This document shows, in pieces, positions 9,479-19,638 of a stretch of DNA of 64,000 nucleotides. The notes beneath the pieces were generated by a model. It ran no database searches. It had not been told where the DNA came from and saw nothing but the letters and a program-made list of their open reading frames with translations. Every line of letters starts with the position of its first letter. Within the stretch, counting starts at the first letter, position 1. Source of the stretch: Bordetella sp. BOR01 (GTDB taxonomy: Bacteria > Pseudomonadota > Gammaproteobacteria > Burkholderiales > Burkholderiaceae_B); the NCBI RefSeq assembly GCF_019218885.1, contig NZ_JAHUWT010000001.1:992001-1056000 (forward strand), in the 5' to 3' direction. Position numbers and translations under genes: made by a program.

Positions 9479-9637
9479 GGGGTAGCGACGGCGCTTTACA
9501 ACAGCGTGAAAGACCTGCTGGAGCGCGCTCGCGGCAAGCCCGACGAACTGAACGTGGCCTCGTCCGGCAACGGGGGCATCACGCACCTGGCGGCGGTGGA
9601 GTTCATGCAGGTGGCGGGCGTCAGCCGCGTTCGCTGA
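9479..9637 (+). pseudogene. Remnant of a Bug/TctC-type solute receptor gene
   Basis: The frame ending at 9637 contains VKDLLERARGKPDELNVASS followed by GNGGITHLAAVEFMQVAGV. This is the central ligand-binding segment of Bug (tripartite tricarboxylate transporter receptor) proteins; compare the ELIALAKEKPGQLFYGSGGN segment of the intact gene at 49612. Neither the signal peptide and N-terminal lobe nor the C-terminal lobe is present: upstream lies the etf terminator, and a stop follows three residues after the conserved block. It is therefore a decayed fragment rather than a gene. The remainder of the 9354-9717 gap holds no other recognisable feature. Confidence 0.7.
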
Positions 9638-9717
9638 ATTCGCCCGCAAGGAAGGCGCCAAAGGTTTAAGATTGGCCCGGGAGAGCACCGCCACCGCCAA
9701 CTGATCCTGGAGCCACA

Positions 9718-11544
9718 ATGCCCTACGTCACCCCGTTGCAGGACTTTCGTTTCACGCTCAAAGCACTGGCTGGCCTGGACGATATCCTGAAGCTGCCCGG
9801 TTTTGAAGAAGTCACGCCGGACTTGGTCGACGCCATCCTGGACGAGAACGCCCGTTTTGTCGAGCAGGCCATCGCGCCGCTGAACGTACCCGGCGATACC
9901 CAGCCGCCGCGCTGGGACGACGGGCAGGTGACGACCACGCCGGGATTCAAGCAGGGGTTTGCCGAATATGCCGCCAGCGGCTGGCAGGGCCTGCAGCACC
10001 CGGCGCAATGGGGCGGGCAGGGGCTGCCCAAGCTGGTGGCTGCCGCGCCCAGCGAGAACATCCAGGCGGCCAGCCTGGCTTTTTCGCTGTGTCCCATGCT
10101 GACCGACGGCGTGATCGAGGCGCTGCTGACCGTCGGGTCCGACGCGCAGCGCCAAGCCTACGTGCCCAACCTGATCGCCGGAAAATGGACAGGCACCATG
10201 AACCTGACCGAGTCGCAGGCGGGCTCGGACCTGGCCCAGGTGGCGACCCGTGCGGTGCCGCAGGGCGACGGCAGCTACCGCCTGAGCGGGCAGAAGATCT
10301 TCATCACCTACGGTGAACACGATCTGGCCGAAAACATCATTCACCTGGTGCTGGCCCGCACGCCCGATGCACCGGCGGGGGTCAAGGGCATTTCGCTGTT
10401 CATCGTGCCCAAATTCCTGGTCAACGACGACGGCAGCCTGGGTGCGCGCAACGATGTGTGGTGCGCTTCGCTCGAGCACAAGCTGGGCATCCATGGCAGC
10501 CCCACGGCCGTGTTGTTGTACGGTTCGGGCAAGGGCGATGCCGGCGAGGGTGCGGTGGGCTACCTGGTGGGCGAAGAGAACCGCGGCCTTGAATACATGT
10601 TCATCATGATGAACGCAGCCCGCTTTGGTGTGGGCCAGCAGGGTATCGGGGTGTCCGAGCGCGCCTACCAGCATGCATTGGCCTATGCGCAGGAACGTGT
10701 GCAGGGCCGGGCAGTCGAGGGCTCGGCCGGGCCGGTAGCCATCGCTCGCCACCCCGACGTGCAGCGCATGCTGCTGACGATGCGCGGCCTGACCGAGGCC
10801 GCCCGGGCGGTATCTTTCGTGGCGGCAGCCGCGCACGACAAGGGGGTGCATCACCCGGATGCCGAAGTGCGCGCCCGCAATCGCGCGTTCTATGAATACC
10901 TGGTCCCCATAGTCAAGGGGTTTTCCACCGAATCGGCGGTGGAAGTGGCTTCGCTGGGCATCCAGGTGCACGGCGGCATGGGTTTCATCGAAGAAACCGG
11001 CGCGGCCCAGTACTATCGCGATGCCCGCATTCTGCCCATTTACGAAGGCACGACGGCCATCCAGGCCAATGACCTGGTGGGCCGCAAGACCCTGCGCGAT
11101 GGCGGCGCCACCGCCTACGCCTGCATTGCCGCCATGCGCGATACGCTCAAGGCGCTCGATGGCGCGGCGGCGCGCGCCACGCCGGCCGATCGCGAAGGCC
11201 TGAGCCTGCTGCGCGGCAATCTGGACCATGCCATCCAGGCCTACGAGGGCGCGGTGGCGTTCATCCTGGAACACGCGCAGTCGAACATACGGGCGGTCTA
11301 CGCCGCCAGCGTGCCCTACCTGATGCTGGCGGGCATCGTGCACGGCGGCTGGCAAATGGCACGCGCTGCGTTGGCCTGCCAGCGGCAATTGGCCGAGGGC
11401 GTTACCGACCCTTTTTATCGCACCAAGCTGTCCACTGCTTTGTTCTACGGTGCCCAGATCCTGCCGCGAGCGCTGGCGTTGTCGGCGGCGGTGCGGGCCG
11501 GCGATGTCGCTGACGCGTGCGGCGTGCAGGGCCATATTGCGTAG
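9718..11544 (+). CDS. Acyl-CoA dehydrogenase, large (about 600-residue) DmdC/FadE-like type
   Basis: A 608-residue FAD enzyme with the acyl-CoA dehydrogenase core: MNLTESQAGSDLAQV for FAD/substrate binding, then LEHKLGIHGSPTA, and the C-terminal helical block with GGMGFIEETGAAQYYRDARI. It has an N-terminal extension and a C-terminal four-helix tail beyond the classic 380-residue enzyme. This architecture is shared with 3-methylmercaptopropionyl-CoA dehydrogenases and many unassigned fatty acyl-CoA dehydrogenases. It probably oxidises an acyl-CoA at C2-C3 and passes electrons to the nearby ETF. The substrate is unknown. A CTGGAG site precedes the ATG. Confidence 0.9.
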   Translation: MPYVTPLQDFRFTLKALAGLDDILKLPGFEEVTPDLVDAILDENARFVEQAIAPLNVPGDTQPPRWDDGQVTTTPGFKQGFAEYAASGWQGLQHPAQWGGQGLPKLVAAAPSENIQAASLAFSLCPMLTDGVIEALLTVGSDAQRQAYVPNLIAGKWTGTMNLTESQAGSDLAQVATRAVPQGDGSYRLSGQKIFITYGEHDLAENIIHLVLARTPDAPAGVKGISLFIVPKFLVNDDGSLGARNDVWCASLEHKLGIHGSPTAVLLYGSGKGDAGEGAVGYLVGEENRGLEYMFIMMNAARFGVGQQGIGVSERAYQHALAYAQERVQGRAVEGSAGPVAIARHPDVQRMLLTMRGLTEAARAVSFVAAAAHDKGVHHPDAEVRARNRAFYEYLVPIVKGFSTESAVEVASLGIQVHGGMGFIEETGAAQYYRDARILPIYEGTTAIQANDLVGRKTLRDGGATAYACIAAMRDTLKALDGAAARATPADREGLSLLRGNLDHAIQAYEGAVAFILEHAQSNIRAVYAASVPYLMLAGIVHGGWQMARAALACQRQLAEGVTDPFYRTKLSTALFYGAQILPRALALSAAVRAGDVADACGVQGHIA

Positions 11545-11692
11545 TGTTATTAAACATATACAACTTACGTATTTCCGGTGATACCAGTTTGATGTAAGAA
11601 TCATCTGACACCGATCCGGCTACCAGCCGGGATCGCCTTTTACAGACTGCCGGCCGTTGCGGCCGGCGGCACTTACCGCCACGGAGACTTCC

Positions 11693-12334
11693 ATGAGCCA
11701 ACTTCGCCTGGGCGATACCGCCCCGGATTTCGACCAGAAATCGTCCATCGGCCCGATCCGCTTTCATGAGTACCTGGGCGACAACTGGGGCGTGTTGTTC
11801 TCGCACCCGGCCGACTTCACTCCCGTGTGCACTACGGAACTGGGCTATACCGCCAAGCTGGCCGACCAGTTCGCCAAGCGCAATGTCAAAGTGCTGGCGC
11901 TGTCGGTGGATGGCGTCGAGTCGCACACCAAATGGATCGACGACATCAACGACACGCAGTCCACCAAGGTCAACTTTCCGATCATTGCCGATGACGATCG
12001 CAAAGTGGCCGAGTTGTACGACATGATCCACCCGAACGCCAGCGCCACCGCTACCGTGCGTTCGGTGTTCATCGTCGACCCGGCCAAGAAGGTGCGCCTG
12101 ATCATCACCTATCCGGCCAGCACGGGACGCAATTTCAATGAGATCCTGCGTGTCATCGACTCGCTGCAACTGACCGACAGCCACAGCGTGGCCACGCCGG
12201 TGAACTGGGAAGACGGCGATGACGTCATCATCGTGCCGTCGCTGAAAGACGAGGCCGTTCTGAAGGAAAAATTCCCGAAGGGCTACAAGGCCGTGCGTCC
12301 ATACCTGCGCATTACGCCTCAGCCGAATAAGTAA
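11693..12334 (+). CDS. 1-Cys peroxiredoxin (Prx6 type)
   Basis: A 213-residue thiol peroxidase. The peroxidatic cysteine is C46 in DFTPVCTTE, and the C-terminal half (PVNWEDGDDVIIVPSL, then YKAVRPYLR) is the Prx6-family dimerisation domain. It reduces hydrogen and organic peroxides. No second conserved resolving Cys is seen, as expected for the 1-Cys class. ACGGAG lies upstream of the ATG, and in-frame codons back to 11657 have no support. It stands alone, with its own leader of about 150 bases and a strong terminator. OxyR control is plausible but I see no convincing box. Confidence 0.92.
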   Translation: MSQLRLGDTAPDFDQKSSIGPIRFHEYLGDNWGVLFSHPADFTPVCTTELGYTAKLADQFAKRNVKVLALSVDGVESHTKWIDDINDTQSTKVNFPIIADDDRKVAELYDMIHPNASATATVRSVFIVDPAKKVRLIITYPASTGRNFNEILRVIDSLQLTDSHSVATPVNWEDGDDVIIVPSLKDEAVLKEKFPKGYKAVRPYLRITPQPNK

Positions 12335-12387
12335 ATTACCAACGGTGCGGGTAGGGCGCTTGCGTCCTGCCTGTGCCGGTGCCGCCT

Positions 12388-12416
12388 CCGCGCCCTGCAT
12401 GGGCGCGGTTTTTTTT
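12388..12416 (+). terminator. Rho-independent terminator after the peroxiredoxin gene
   Basis: A perfect 8-bp GC stem (12388-12395 with 12401-12408) encloses a 5-base loop and is followed by eight T residues. Confidence 0.95.
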
Positions 12417-12531
12417 GCCCGCCGCTCGCGGCTTATGCCTAATAGCGATGAGCAATCAAATAATGATTCGTTCCGTTTAGTTCGAGCCGCCTGCAAACTT
12501 GCATCCATCGTTGATACACATGGACGCCAAC

Positions 12532-13557
12532 ATGCTGCAAAAGAAAAAATTCTGGACCGCTGTGGCCGCCGTGGCCGCCACTTTCGTGCTGGGGCTGCCG
12601 GCGCAGGCGCAAGACAAGCAGTCGCTGTTGAATGTGTCGTATGACCCGACGCGCGAGCTGTACCGCGAAGTCGATGCCGCCTTCGTCAAGGAATACCAGG
12701 CCAAGGCCGGCGTCGACCTGACTATCCGCCAATCGCATGGTGGGTCCGGCAAGCAGGCCCGCTCGGTCATCGACGGACTGGATGCCGACGTGGTGACCTT
12801 GGCGCTGGCCTATGACATCGATGCCGTGGCCGCTCGCGGCTTGCTGCCCGAAAACTGGCAGACCCGACTGCCGCGCAACAGCTCGCCCTATACCTCGACC
12901 ATCGTGTTCCTGGTGCGCAAGGGCAACCCCAAGCAGATCCATGACTGGAACGACCTGGTCAAGGACGGCATCGAAATCATCACTCCCAATCCCAAGACCT
13001 CGGGCGGCGCCCGCTGGAATTACCTGGCCGCCTGGGCTTATGCGCTGGAGCAGAACGGCGGCAGCACCGACAAGGCCAAGGCCTTCGTCGGCGAGTTGTT
13101 CCGCCATGTGCCAGTACTGGATACCGGTGCGCGCGGCTCGACCACCACCTTTGTCGAGCGCGGCGTGGGCGACGTACTGCTGGCCTGGGAAAACGAGGCT
13201 TTCCTGGCGCTGAAGGAACTGGGCCCGGACAAGTTCGATATCGTGGTGCCCTCGCTGTCCATCCTGGCTGAACCGCCGGTGGCGGTGGTGGACAAGAACG
13301 TCGACCGCAAGGGGACGCGTGCGGCGGCGCAGGCCTACCTGGAATTCCTGTACACCCCGCAGGCGCAGGAAATCATCGGCCGCAACTACTACCGGCCCAC
13401 CGATGAAAAGGTGGCGGCCAAGTTCGCCGACCAGTTCCCCAAAGTGAAGCTGGTCACCATCGACGATCCGATCTTCGGGGGCTGGCAGAAGGCGCAGCAG
13501 ACACATTTCAATGATGGCGGCACCTTCGACCAGATCTACCAGCCCAACGGCAAATAG
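12532..13557 (+). CDS. sbp: Periplasmic sulfate-binding protein
   Basis: A 341-residue sulfate/thiosulfate receptor for the CysTWA ABC transporter. The signal peptide [20 protein letters not shown] ends in a cleavable PAQAQ site. The mature protein begins with [20 protein letters not shown] and contains [17 protein letters not shown] and [20 protein letters not shown], all hallmarks of the Sbp/CysP family. ATG at 12520 (adding MDAN) is an equal alternative, since neither start has a strong ribosome binding site. It heads a co-oriented operon running to cysN. The AT-rich leader (about 12430-12500) is where CysB would be expected to bind, but no defined box was identified. Confidence 0.93.
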   Translation: MLQKKKFWTAVAAVAATFVLGLPAQAQDKQSLLNVSYDPTRELYREVDAAFVKEYQAKAGVDLTIRQSHGGSGKQARSVIDGLDADVVTLALAYDIDAVAARGLLPENWQTRLPRNSSPYTSTIVFLVRKGNPKQIHDWNDLVKDGIEIITPNPKTSGGARWNYLAAWAYALEQNGGSTDKAKAFVGELFRHVPVLDTGARGSTTTFVERGVGDVLLAWENEAFLALKELGPDKFDIVVPSLSILAEPPVAVVDKNVDRKGTRAAAQAYLEFLYTPQAQEIIGRNYYRPTDEKVAAKFADQFPKVKLVTIDDPIFGGWQKAQQTHFNDGGTFDQIYQPNGK

Positions 13558-13579
13558 TGGATCGCGACAGGATGCAATC

Positions 13580-14464
13580 ATGAGCACAGGCACGATCGCG
13601 GCCACGGGGGCGGCAGCCCCCGCCGGCCGGCGGCGCAACCGACCCGGCGTTTTGCCGGGTTTCGGCATTTCCATGGGCTACGCAGTGCTGTACCTGAGCC
13701 TGCTGGTGTTGATCCCGCTGGCCTCGCTGCCGCTCAAGAGCGCCGATCTGGGGTGGCAGGGATTCTGGGATACGGTGACGGCGCCGCGCGTGGTGGCGTC
13801 GTACCGGCTGACCTTTGGCGCGGCCTTGCTGGCGGCGCTGGTGAACCTGGTGTTCGGCATGCTGGTGGCGTGGGTGCTGGTGCGCTACCGTTTTCCGGGC
13901 AAGAAGATCCTGGATGCGCTGGTGGACCTGCCGTTCGCGCTGCCTACCGCCGTGGCGGGTATCGCGTTGACCGCACTGTATGCCAAGAACGGCTGGCTGG
14001 GCGGGCCGCTGGAGCAATGGCTGGGCCTGAAGGTGGCGTTCACGCCGCTGGGCATTGTGGTGGCGCTGATCTTCATCGGCATCCCGTTCGTGGTGCGCAC
14101 GGTGCAGCCTGTGCTGGAGGACATCGAACGCGAAATCGAAGAGGCGGCCGCCAGCCTGGGCGCCAGCCGCTGGCAGACCATCCGCCGCGTCTTGCTGCCC
14201 ACCGTGATGCCGGCCTTGCTGACCGGCTTTGCGCTGGCCTTCGCGCGTGCCGTGGGGGAATACGGATCGGTGATCTTCATTGCCGGCAACCGGCCCATGG
14301 TGTCGGAAATTACGCCGCTGTTGATCATTTCGAAGCTGGAGCAGTTCGATTATGCCGGCGCCGCCGCCATCGCCACCGTGATGCTGGTGCTGTCGTTCGG
14401 GCTGCTGCTGGTGATCAACCTGCTGCAGGGCTGGCAGGCCCGCCGTGGCGGGAGGCTGGCATGA
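13580..14464 (+). CDS. cysT: Sulfate/thiosulfate ABC transporter permease CysT
   Basis: A 294-residue permease of the CysT/CysU family with about six membrane spans. The cytoplasmic coupling loop reads [20 protein letters not shown], the EAA motif that docks to CysA. Together with CysW it forms the channel for sulfate import. The N-terminus before the first span is alanine/arginine-rich and not conserved. sbp ends 22 bases upstream, and the stop codon overlaps the cysW start as ATGA. Confidence 0.94.
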   Translation: MSTGTIAATGAAAPAGRRRNRPGVLPGFGISMGYAVLYLSLLVLIPLASLPLKSADLGWQGFWDTVTAPRVVASYRLTFGAALLAALVNLVFGMLVAWVLVRYRFPGKKILDALVDLPFALPTAVAGIALTALYAKNGWLGGPLEQWLGLKVAFTPLGIVVALIFIGIPFVVRTVQPVLEDIEREIEEAAASLGASRWQTIRRVLLPTVMPALLTGFALAFARAVGEYGSVIFIAGNRPMVSEITPLLIISKLEQFDYAGAAAIATVMLVLSFGLLLVINLLQGWQARRGGRLA

Positions 14465-15372
14465 GCCACGCATCCGCCGGCGTCAGCCGGCCCGATCACT
14501 TGACCGAGCCGCGCTGGGTGCGCGGTGTGTTGCTGGCGCTGGCCCTGGGCTTTCTGGCGCTGTTCCTGCTGGCGCCGCTGGTGGCGGTGTTTGCCGAGGC
14601 CTTCAAGAAAGGCTGGGAACTGTACCTGGCGGCCATCGTCGAACCCGACGCCTTAAGCGCGATCAAGCTGACGCTTTGGGTGGCGGCCATTTCGCTGCCG
14701 CTGAACCTGGTGTTCGGCGTGGCGGCGGCCTGGGCCATTGCCAAGTTCCAGTTCCGCGGCAAGCAATTCCTGATCACGCTGATCGACCTGCCATTTTCGG
14801 TGTCGCCCGTGGTGGCGGGCCTGGTGTTCGTGCTGTTGTTCGGCTCGCAAGGCTGGCTGGGGCCCTGGTTGCAAGACCACGATATGAAGGTCGTCTATGC
14901 GGTGCCGGGCGTGGTGCTGGCCACGCTGTTTGTCACTTTTCCGTTCATTGCGCGCGAGTTGATCCCGCTGATGCAGGCACAGGGCAGCGAGGAAGAGCAG
15001 GCCGCGCTGACACTGGGCGCTGGCGGCTGGCAGATTTTCTGGCGTGTGACGCTGCCCAATATCAAGTGGGGCCTGTTGTACGGGGCGATCTTGTGCAATG
15101 CGCGCGCCATGGGCGAGTTCGGCGCGGTGTCGGTGGTGTCCGGGCACGTGCGCGGGCTGACCAACACCATGACCCTGCACGTCGAGATCCTTTACAACGA
15201 ATACCAGTTCTCGGCCGCGTTCGCTGTAGCTTCGTTGCTGGCCCTGCTGGCGTTGGTAACGCTGGTGGTCAAGAACCTGGTCGAATGGCGCACCGCCCGG
15301 CCGGATGAGGCGGGGGCGCCGATGGAGCGAACCCCTGCGCCCGCCGCCGCCGCCCGGCCGGTGACTGCATGA
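14461..15372 (+). CDS. cysW: Sulfate/thiosulfate ABC transporter permease CysW
   Basis: A 303-residue permease with six predicted spans and the EAA-type loop [40 protein letters not shown] is a CysW signature. It pairs with CysT. The last 25 residues are an Ala/Pro-rich tail not seen in E. coli CysW. It starts inside the end of cysT (ATGA), and cysA follows 13 bases after its stop. Confidence 0.94.
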   Translation: MSHASAGVSRPDHLTEPRWVRGVLLALALGFLALFLLAPLVAVFAEAFKKGWELYLAAIVEPDALSAIKLTLWVAAISLPLNLVFGVAAAWAIAKFQFRGKQFLITLIDLPFSVSPVVAGLVFVLLFGSQGWLGPWLQDHDMKVVYAVPGVVLATLFVTFPFIARELIPLMQAQGSEEEQAALTLGAGGWQIFWRVTLPNIKWGLLYGAILCNARAMGEFGAVSVVSGHVRGLTNTMTLHVEILYNEYQFSAAFAVASLLALLALVTLVVKNLVEWRTARPDEAGAPMERTPAPAAAARPVTA

Positions 15373-15385
15373 TGGAGTGCCTTGC

Positions 15386-16450
15386 ATGAGTATCGAAGTC
15401 AGGAACCTGTCGCGCCGCTTCGGCGATTTCCGCGCGCTGGACGATGTGTCGCTGCATATCGAGACCGGCGAGCTGGTGGCTTTGCTGGGCCCTTCGGGGT
15501 GTGGCAAGACCACGCTGCTGCGCATCATCGCGGGGCTGGAAACCGCCGACAACGGCAGCGTGCTATTCGCCGGGGAAGATGCCACCAGTGTCGATGTGCG
15601 CCATCGGCAAGTGGGATTCGTGTTCCAGCACTACGCCTTGTTCAAGCACATGACGGTGTTCGAGAACGTGGCGTTCGGGTTGCGGGTCAAGCCCCGCGCC
15701 ACTCGCCCGTCCGAAGCGGAGATCCGCGAGAAAGTGCACGAGTTGCTGAACCTGGTGCAACTGGATTGGTTGGCCGATCGCTATCCGGCGCAACTGTCGG
15801 GCGGCCAGCGCCAGCGCATTGCGCTGGCCCGTGCCCTGGCGGTCGAGCCGCGCGTGCTGTTGCTGGACGAGCCGTTCGGCGCGCTGGACGCCAAGGTGCG
15901 TAAAGAATTGCGCCGCTGGCTGCGCCGGCTGCACGACGAACTGCATGTGGCCAGCGTGTTCGTCACGCATGACCAGGAAGAAGCGCTGGAAGTGGCCGAC
16001 CGGGTGGTCTTGATGAACGCCGGCCGCATCGAGCAGGTGGGCACCCCGCGCGAGGTCTGGGAACGTCCGGCCACGCCGTTCGTGTACGGATTCCTGGGCG
16101 ACGTGAACCAACTGAGCGGCCATGCCAGCCACGGTGTCTGGCACGCGCATGGCGTCGAGCTGCCGGCGCCGGAACTGACCCAGGCCGAGCGCCGGCAGGC
16201 GGTGGCCTACGTGCGGCCGCACGAGATCGACCTGGCGCGCGACAACGGGCTGGGGCAGGGCATCCCGGTGCGCCTGAACCATGCCTACCTGGCCGGGCCC
16301 AGCGCCTACCTGGAGCTGGAACGCCAGGACATGCAGGCCACGATCGAAGCCCAGGTGCCCGAGCACCTGTATCGCGAACTTGACTTGAAGGAGGGTGAAA
16401 ACCTGCTGGCGCGGCCGCGCCGTGCCCGTGTTTTCGCCACGCAACCATGA
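15386..16450 (+). CDS. cysA: Sulfate/thiosulfate ABC transporter ATP-binding protein
   Basis: A 354-residue ATPase driving the CysTW channel. Walker A is GPSGCGKTT (about residues 36-44), the signature is [15 protein letters not shown], Walker B is [12 protein letters not shown], and the switch His is in [10 protein letters not shown]. Beyond residue 240 lies a regulatory beta-domain ([11 protein letters not shown]) as in CysA/MalK-type ATPases. ATG at 15386 follows a TGGAG at 15373-15377. The end overlaps cysH by ATGA, so transport and reduction genes are coupled. Confidence 0.95.
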   Translation: MSIEVRNLSRRFGDFRALDDVSLHIETGELVALLGPSGCGKTTLLRIIAGLETADNGSVLFAGEDATSVDVRHRQVGFVFQHYALFKHMTVFENVAFGLRVKPRATRPSEAEIREKVHELLNLVQLDWLADRYPAQLSGGQRQRIALARALAVEPRVLLLDEPFGALDAKVRKELRRWLRRLHDELHVASVFVTHDQEEALEVADRVVLMNAGRIEQVGTPREVWERPATPFVYGFLGDVNQLSGHASHGVWHAHGVELPAPELTQAERRQAVAYVRPHEIDLARDNGLGQGIPVRLNHAYLAGPSAYLELERQDMQATIEAQVPEHLYRELDLKEGENLLARPRRARVFATQP

Positions 16451-17199
16451 CGACTATCGAAACCGCCCTGGATCCCGCCGTTGCCGCGCGCTGGCGCACG
16501 CTGCAAGCGCGCCTGGCCGAGATCGCGCGGCTGTATCCCGATGCCGCGCTGGCCTCGTCGCTGGCCGCCGAAGATATGGTGCTGACCCATGCCATCTACG
16601 ACGGCGGGATAGGCCTGGAAGTGTTCACGCTGGATACCGGCCGCCTGCATGCCGAGACGCTGGGCATGCTGGATGCGGTGCAGGCGCGCTATGGCCGCGG
16701 CATTACCGTCTACCGTCCCGAGGCCGCCGCCGTGCAAGCCTACGTGCAGGCGCATGGCGCCCATGCCTTCTATGAAAGCGTGGAACTGCGCAAGGCCTGT
16801 TGCCAGATCCGCAAGGTCGAGCCCCTGAAGCGCGCGCTGGCCGGACGCGGCGCCTGGATCACCGGGCAGCGCCGCGGCCAGGCCGCCACGCGCGGCGAAT
16901 TGCCCGAAGCCGAGCAAGATCCCGTGTTCGGCCTTTACAAATACAACCCGCTGGCCGCCTGGAGCGAGGAAGACGTCTGGCATGTCATCCGCGCGCTGGA
17001 CGTTCCCTACAACCCCCTGCATGACCAGGGCTACCCGTCGATCGGCTGCGAACCCTGTACGCGTGCCATCCGTCCCGGTGAAGACGTCCGGGCAGGGCGC
17101 TGGTGGTGGGAATCGTCCGATTCCAAGGAATGCGGCCTGCATGCTGGCAATCGCGTCATCGCCGTGGCCGTGGCGCCGGTGAAATCGACTTCTGTGTAA
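16447..17199 (+). CDS. cysH: Adenylylsulfate (APS) reductase, assimilatory, [4Fe-4S] type
   Basis: A 250-residue CysH-family reductase. It contains the Cys pairs RKACCQIRK (about residues 118-119) and IGCEPCTRA (about 201-204), which bind a [4Fe-4S] cluster in APS reductases and are absent from PAPS reductases such as E. coli CysH. The catalytic C-terminal cysteine is in SKECGLH. The enzyme therefore probably reduces APS directly to sulfite using thioredoxin. This fits the operon, which has an ATP sulfurylase (cysDN) but no APS kinase. No sulfite reductase gene is in the window. Confidence 0.92.
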   Translation: MTTIETALDPAVAARWRTLQARLAEIARLYPDAALASSLAAEDMVLTHAIYDGGIGLEVFTLDTGRLHAETLGMLDAVQARYGRGITVYRPEAAAVQAYVQAHGAHAFYESVELRKACCQIRKVEPLKRALAGRGAWITGQRRGQAATRGELPEAEQDPVFGLYKYNPLAAWSEEDVWHVIRALDVPYNPLHDQGYPSIGCEPCTRAIRPGEDVRAGRWWWESSDSKECGLHAGNRVIAVAVAPVKSTSV

Positions 17200-17208
17200 A
17201 GGGAAATC

Positions 17209-18117
17209 ATGTCTGTCGTCGTCAACCGCAGCCACCTGGATTGGCTGGAATCCGAAGCGATCTATATCTTGCGCGAAGTGGCCGCCGAATGCGCCAAGCC
17301 CGTATTGCTGTTCTCGGGCGGCAAGGATTCGGTGGTGTTGCTGCGCCTGGCCGAAAAGGCTTTCCGTCCCGGCCGCTTCCCGTTTCCGCTGATGCATATC
17401 GATACGGGCCACAATTTCGACGAGGTGATCGCTTTCCGCGACCGGCGTGTCGCCGAGCTGGGCGAGACCTTGCTGGTGCGCGGCGTGGAGGATTCGATCC
17501 GGCGCGGCAGCGTGGTGCTGCGGCGCGAGAACGATTCGCGCAATGCCGCCCAGGCCGTGACGCTGCTGGAAGCCATCGAGGAATTCGGCTTCGATGCCTG
17601 CATCGGCGGGGCGCGCCGCGATGAAGAAAAGGCACGCGCCAAAGAACGCATTTTCTCGTTCCGCGACGAGTTCGGCCAGTGGGATCCGAAAGCGCAGCGT
17701 CCCGAACTGTGGAACCTGTTCAACACCCGGGTGCACAAGGGCGAGAACATGCGCGTGTTTCCCATTTCGAACTGGACCGAACTGGACGTATGGCAGTACA
17801 TCCAGCGCGAGCAGCTGCCGCTGCCTTCCATCTATTACAGCCACCGCCGCGACGTGGTGCGCCGCCGGGGCCTGCTGGTGCCGGTCACGCCGCTGACCCC
17901 GCCCCAGGATGGCGAACAGGTCGAGAACCTGGCGGTGCGCTTTCGCACGGTGGGCGATATTTCGTGCACCTGCCCGGTGGCCTCGGATGCGGCCGACCCG
18001 GTCGCCATCATTGCCGAAACCGCCGTTACCGACATTACCGAGCGCGGCGCCACGCGCATGGACGACCAGACTTCCGAGGCCTCGATGGAGCGCCGCAAGA
18101 AGGAAGGTTATTTCTGA
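17209..18117 (+). CDS. cysD: Sulfate adenylyltransferase subunit 2
   Basis: A 302-residue ATP sulfurylase catalytic subunit that makes APS from sulfate and ATP with GTP hydrolysis by CysN. The PP-loop motif FSGGKDSVVLLRLAEKAF lies at residues 35-52. IGGARRDEEKARAKERIFSF and the C-terminal MERRKKEGYF are invariant family features. It begins nine bases after cysH and is followed 23 bases on by cysN. Confidence 0.96.
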   Translation: MSVVVNRSHLDWLESEAIYILREVAAECAKPVLLFSGGKDSVVLLRLAEKAFRPGRFPFPLMHIDTGHNFDEVIAFRDRRVAELGETLLVRGVEDSIRRGSVVLRRENDSRNAAQAVTLLEAIEEFGFDACIGGARRDEEKARAKERIFSFRDEFGQWDPKAQRPELWNLFNTRVHKGENMRVFPISNWTELDVWQYIQREQLPLPSIYYSHRRDVVRRRGLLVPVTPLTPPQDGEQVENLAVRFRTVGDISCTCPVASDAADPVAIIAETAVTDITERGATRMDDQTSEASMERRKKEGYF

Positions 18118-18140
18118 ATTGATACACCGGACCTTTTCCC

Positions 18141-19439
18141 ATGAACGCTGTGAACGATTCTTTTCTTTCGGGCGCCGACAACGGCGTGCTGCGCCTGATC
18201 ACGGCCGGCTCGGTCGACGACGGCAAGTCCACCCTGATCGGACGCCTGCTATATGACAGCAAGGGCGTGTTCGCCGACCAGCTGGACGCGATCTCGCGCG
18301 CCAAGTACAAGCGGGTGGCCGGCGATGGTATCGATTTCGCGCTGCTGACCGATGGCCTGGAGGCCGAGCGCGAGCAGGGCATCACCATCGACGTGGCCTA
18401 CCGGTATTTCTCGACGCCGCTGCGCAAGTTCATCGTGGCCGATGCGCCCGGACATGAGCAGTACACGCGCAATATGGTCACCGGCGCCTCGACCGCCGAT
18501 GCCGCCATCATCCTGGTTGACGCCACGCGCGCCGCCGACGGCAAGTTGCTGCCGCAGACCAAGCGGCACAGCACCATTGCACGCCTGCTCGGCATTCGCC
18601 ATATCGTCGTGGCCATCAACAAGATGGACCTGGTCGATTGGGACCGCGCCGTGTACGAACGGATCCGTGACGCCTATGCGGACCTGGCGCGGCGCCTGGA
18701 TATCGCGCAGTTCCATGTGCTGCCGCTGTCGGCGCTGGAAGGCGACAACGTGGTCAATGCGTCGACCAGGACACCCTGGTACGACGGCCCGCCGCTGCTC
18801 AGCCTGCTGGAACAACTGGGCCAGGCCAATGACGCGGCGGCCCAGCCCTTGCGCTTTCCGGTGCAGTGGGTGGCCCGGCATGGCGGCGACAGTGCCGACG
18901 ACTTTCGTGGTTATGCGGGCCGGGTGGCCAGCGGAGTGCTGCGGCCGGGTGACGAAGTCTTGGTGCAGCCTTCGGGCGTGGCCGCGCGTGTGCAAGAGTT
19001 GCTGGCCTTCGACCAAGCGGTGGACACGGCGACGGCGGGCGATTCGGTGACGGTGGTGCTGGACCGCGACGTGGATGTATCGCGCGGCGATGTGCTGTCG
19101 CATGTCGCGGCACCTGCGCGCGTGGGCCGTGAGTTCGAGGCCGAGTTGTGCTGGCTGGATACGCAGGCATTGAATCCGGCACGCAAGTATTTGCTCAAGC
19201 ATGGCACGCGACTGACATCGGCAAAAATTCGCGATGTGCTCTCGCAACGCGACATCCACGAACTGCAAGAAGTCGCCAACGAAAACGGTACGCTCGCGAT
19301 GAACGAAATCGGCCGCGTCACGTTGGTGACGCGCGAGGCCTTGGCCGTCGATCGCTATGCCGATGCACCCGCGACGGGGGCCTTCATCCTGATCGACGAG
19401 GCCACCCACCAGACCGCCGCCGCCGGCATGCTGCGCTAG
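18141..19439 (+). CDS. cysN: Sulfate adenylyltransferase subunit 1 (GTPase)
   Basis: A 432-residue translation-factor-type GTPase that activates CysD. G1 is SVDDGKSTLIGRLLYDSKG, switch II is DAPGHEQYTRNMVTGASTAD, and G4 is NKMDL; beta-barrel domains follow. The length ends at the CysN domain, so there is no fused APS kinase (CysC), in agreement with the APS-reductase type cysH upstream. It is the last gene of the sulfate operon and is followed by a terminator. Confidence 0.96.
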   Translation: MNAVNDSFLSGADNGVLRLITAGSVDDGKSTLIGRLLYDSKGVFADQLDAISRAKYKRVAGDGIDFALLTDGLEAEREQGITIDVAYRYFSTPLRKFIVADAPGHEQYTRNMVTGASTADAAIILVDATRAADGKLLPQTKRHSTIARLLGIRHIVVAINKMDLVDWDRAVYERIRDAYADLARRLDIAQFHVLPLSALEGDNVVNASTRTPWYDGPPLLSLLEQLGQANDAAAQPLRFPVQWVARHGGDSADDFRGYAGRVASGVLRPGDEVLVQPSGVAARVQELLAFDQAVDTATAGDSVTVVLDRDVDVSRGDVLSHVAAPARVGREFEAELCWLDTQALNPARKYLLKHGTRLTSAKIRDVLSQRDIHELQEVANENGTLAMNEIGRVTLVTREALAVDRYADAPATGAFILIDEATHQTAAAGMLR

Positions 19440-19445
19440 GCGGAA

Positions 19446-19483
19446 AAGCCGCCGTCCGGCTTGGCCGGCGGCTTGTTGTTTTT
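19446..19483 (+). terminator. Rho-independent terminator after cysN
   Basis: A 9-bp stem (19446-19454 with 19466-19474) with an 11-base loop is followed by a T-rich stretch. It ends the sbp-cysN operon. Confidence 0.9.
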
Positions 19484-19608
19484 CAGCTAAATTTAATATC
19501 CATGCGGGTTTGCGGCCGATTTCCAGGTCGTGAAATGAATTCTCCAGACGGCCGGCGCGTCTTGCGGTAAAGTGAGACGTCGCCTGTTCAGGGCACAAGG
19601 GGCTTGCT

Positions 19609-19638
19609 GAAAGTACTGGTTTTTTGTACAGTACTTTC
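19609..19638. promoter_or_regulatory. LexA-like dyad (candidate SOS box) abutting the radical SAM gene start
   Basis: Two perfect 10-bp arms (19609-19618 and 19629-19638) are separated by a T-rich 10-base centre and end exactly at the ATG at 19639. The central 16 bases (19616-19631) read CTGG-N8-ACAG, one mismatch from the proteobacterial LexA consensus CTGT-N8-ACAG. The related P. aeruginosa gene PA0069 is, from memory, a LexA-regulon member. Binding is inferred. Confidence 0.6.

Noticed and set aside
9496-11604. A 702-residue antisense frame opposite the acyl-CoA dehydrogenase gene
   Set aside because: It mirrors a well-supported gene in GC-rich DNA, is His/Arg/Gly-rich and low in complexity, and shows no domain.
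11545-11692. Possible OxyR site in the peroxiredoxin leader
   Set aside because: Only a short CTTAC/GTAAG dyad is visible; it does not match the OxyR spacing convincingly.
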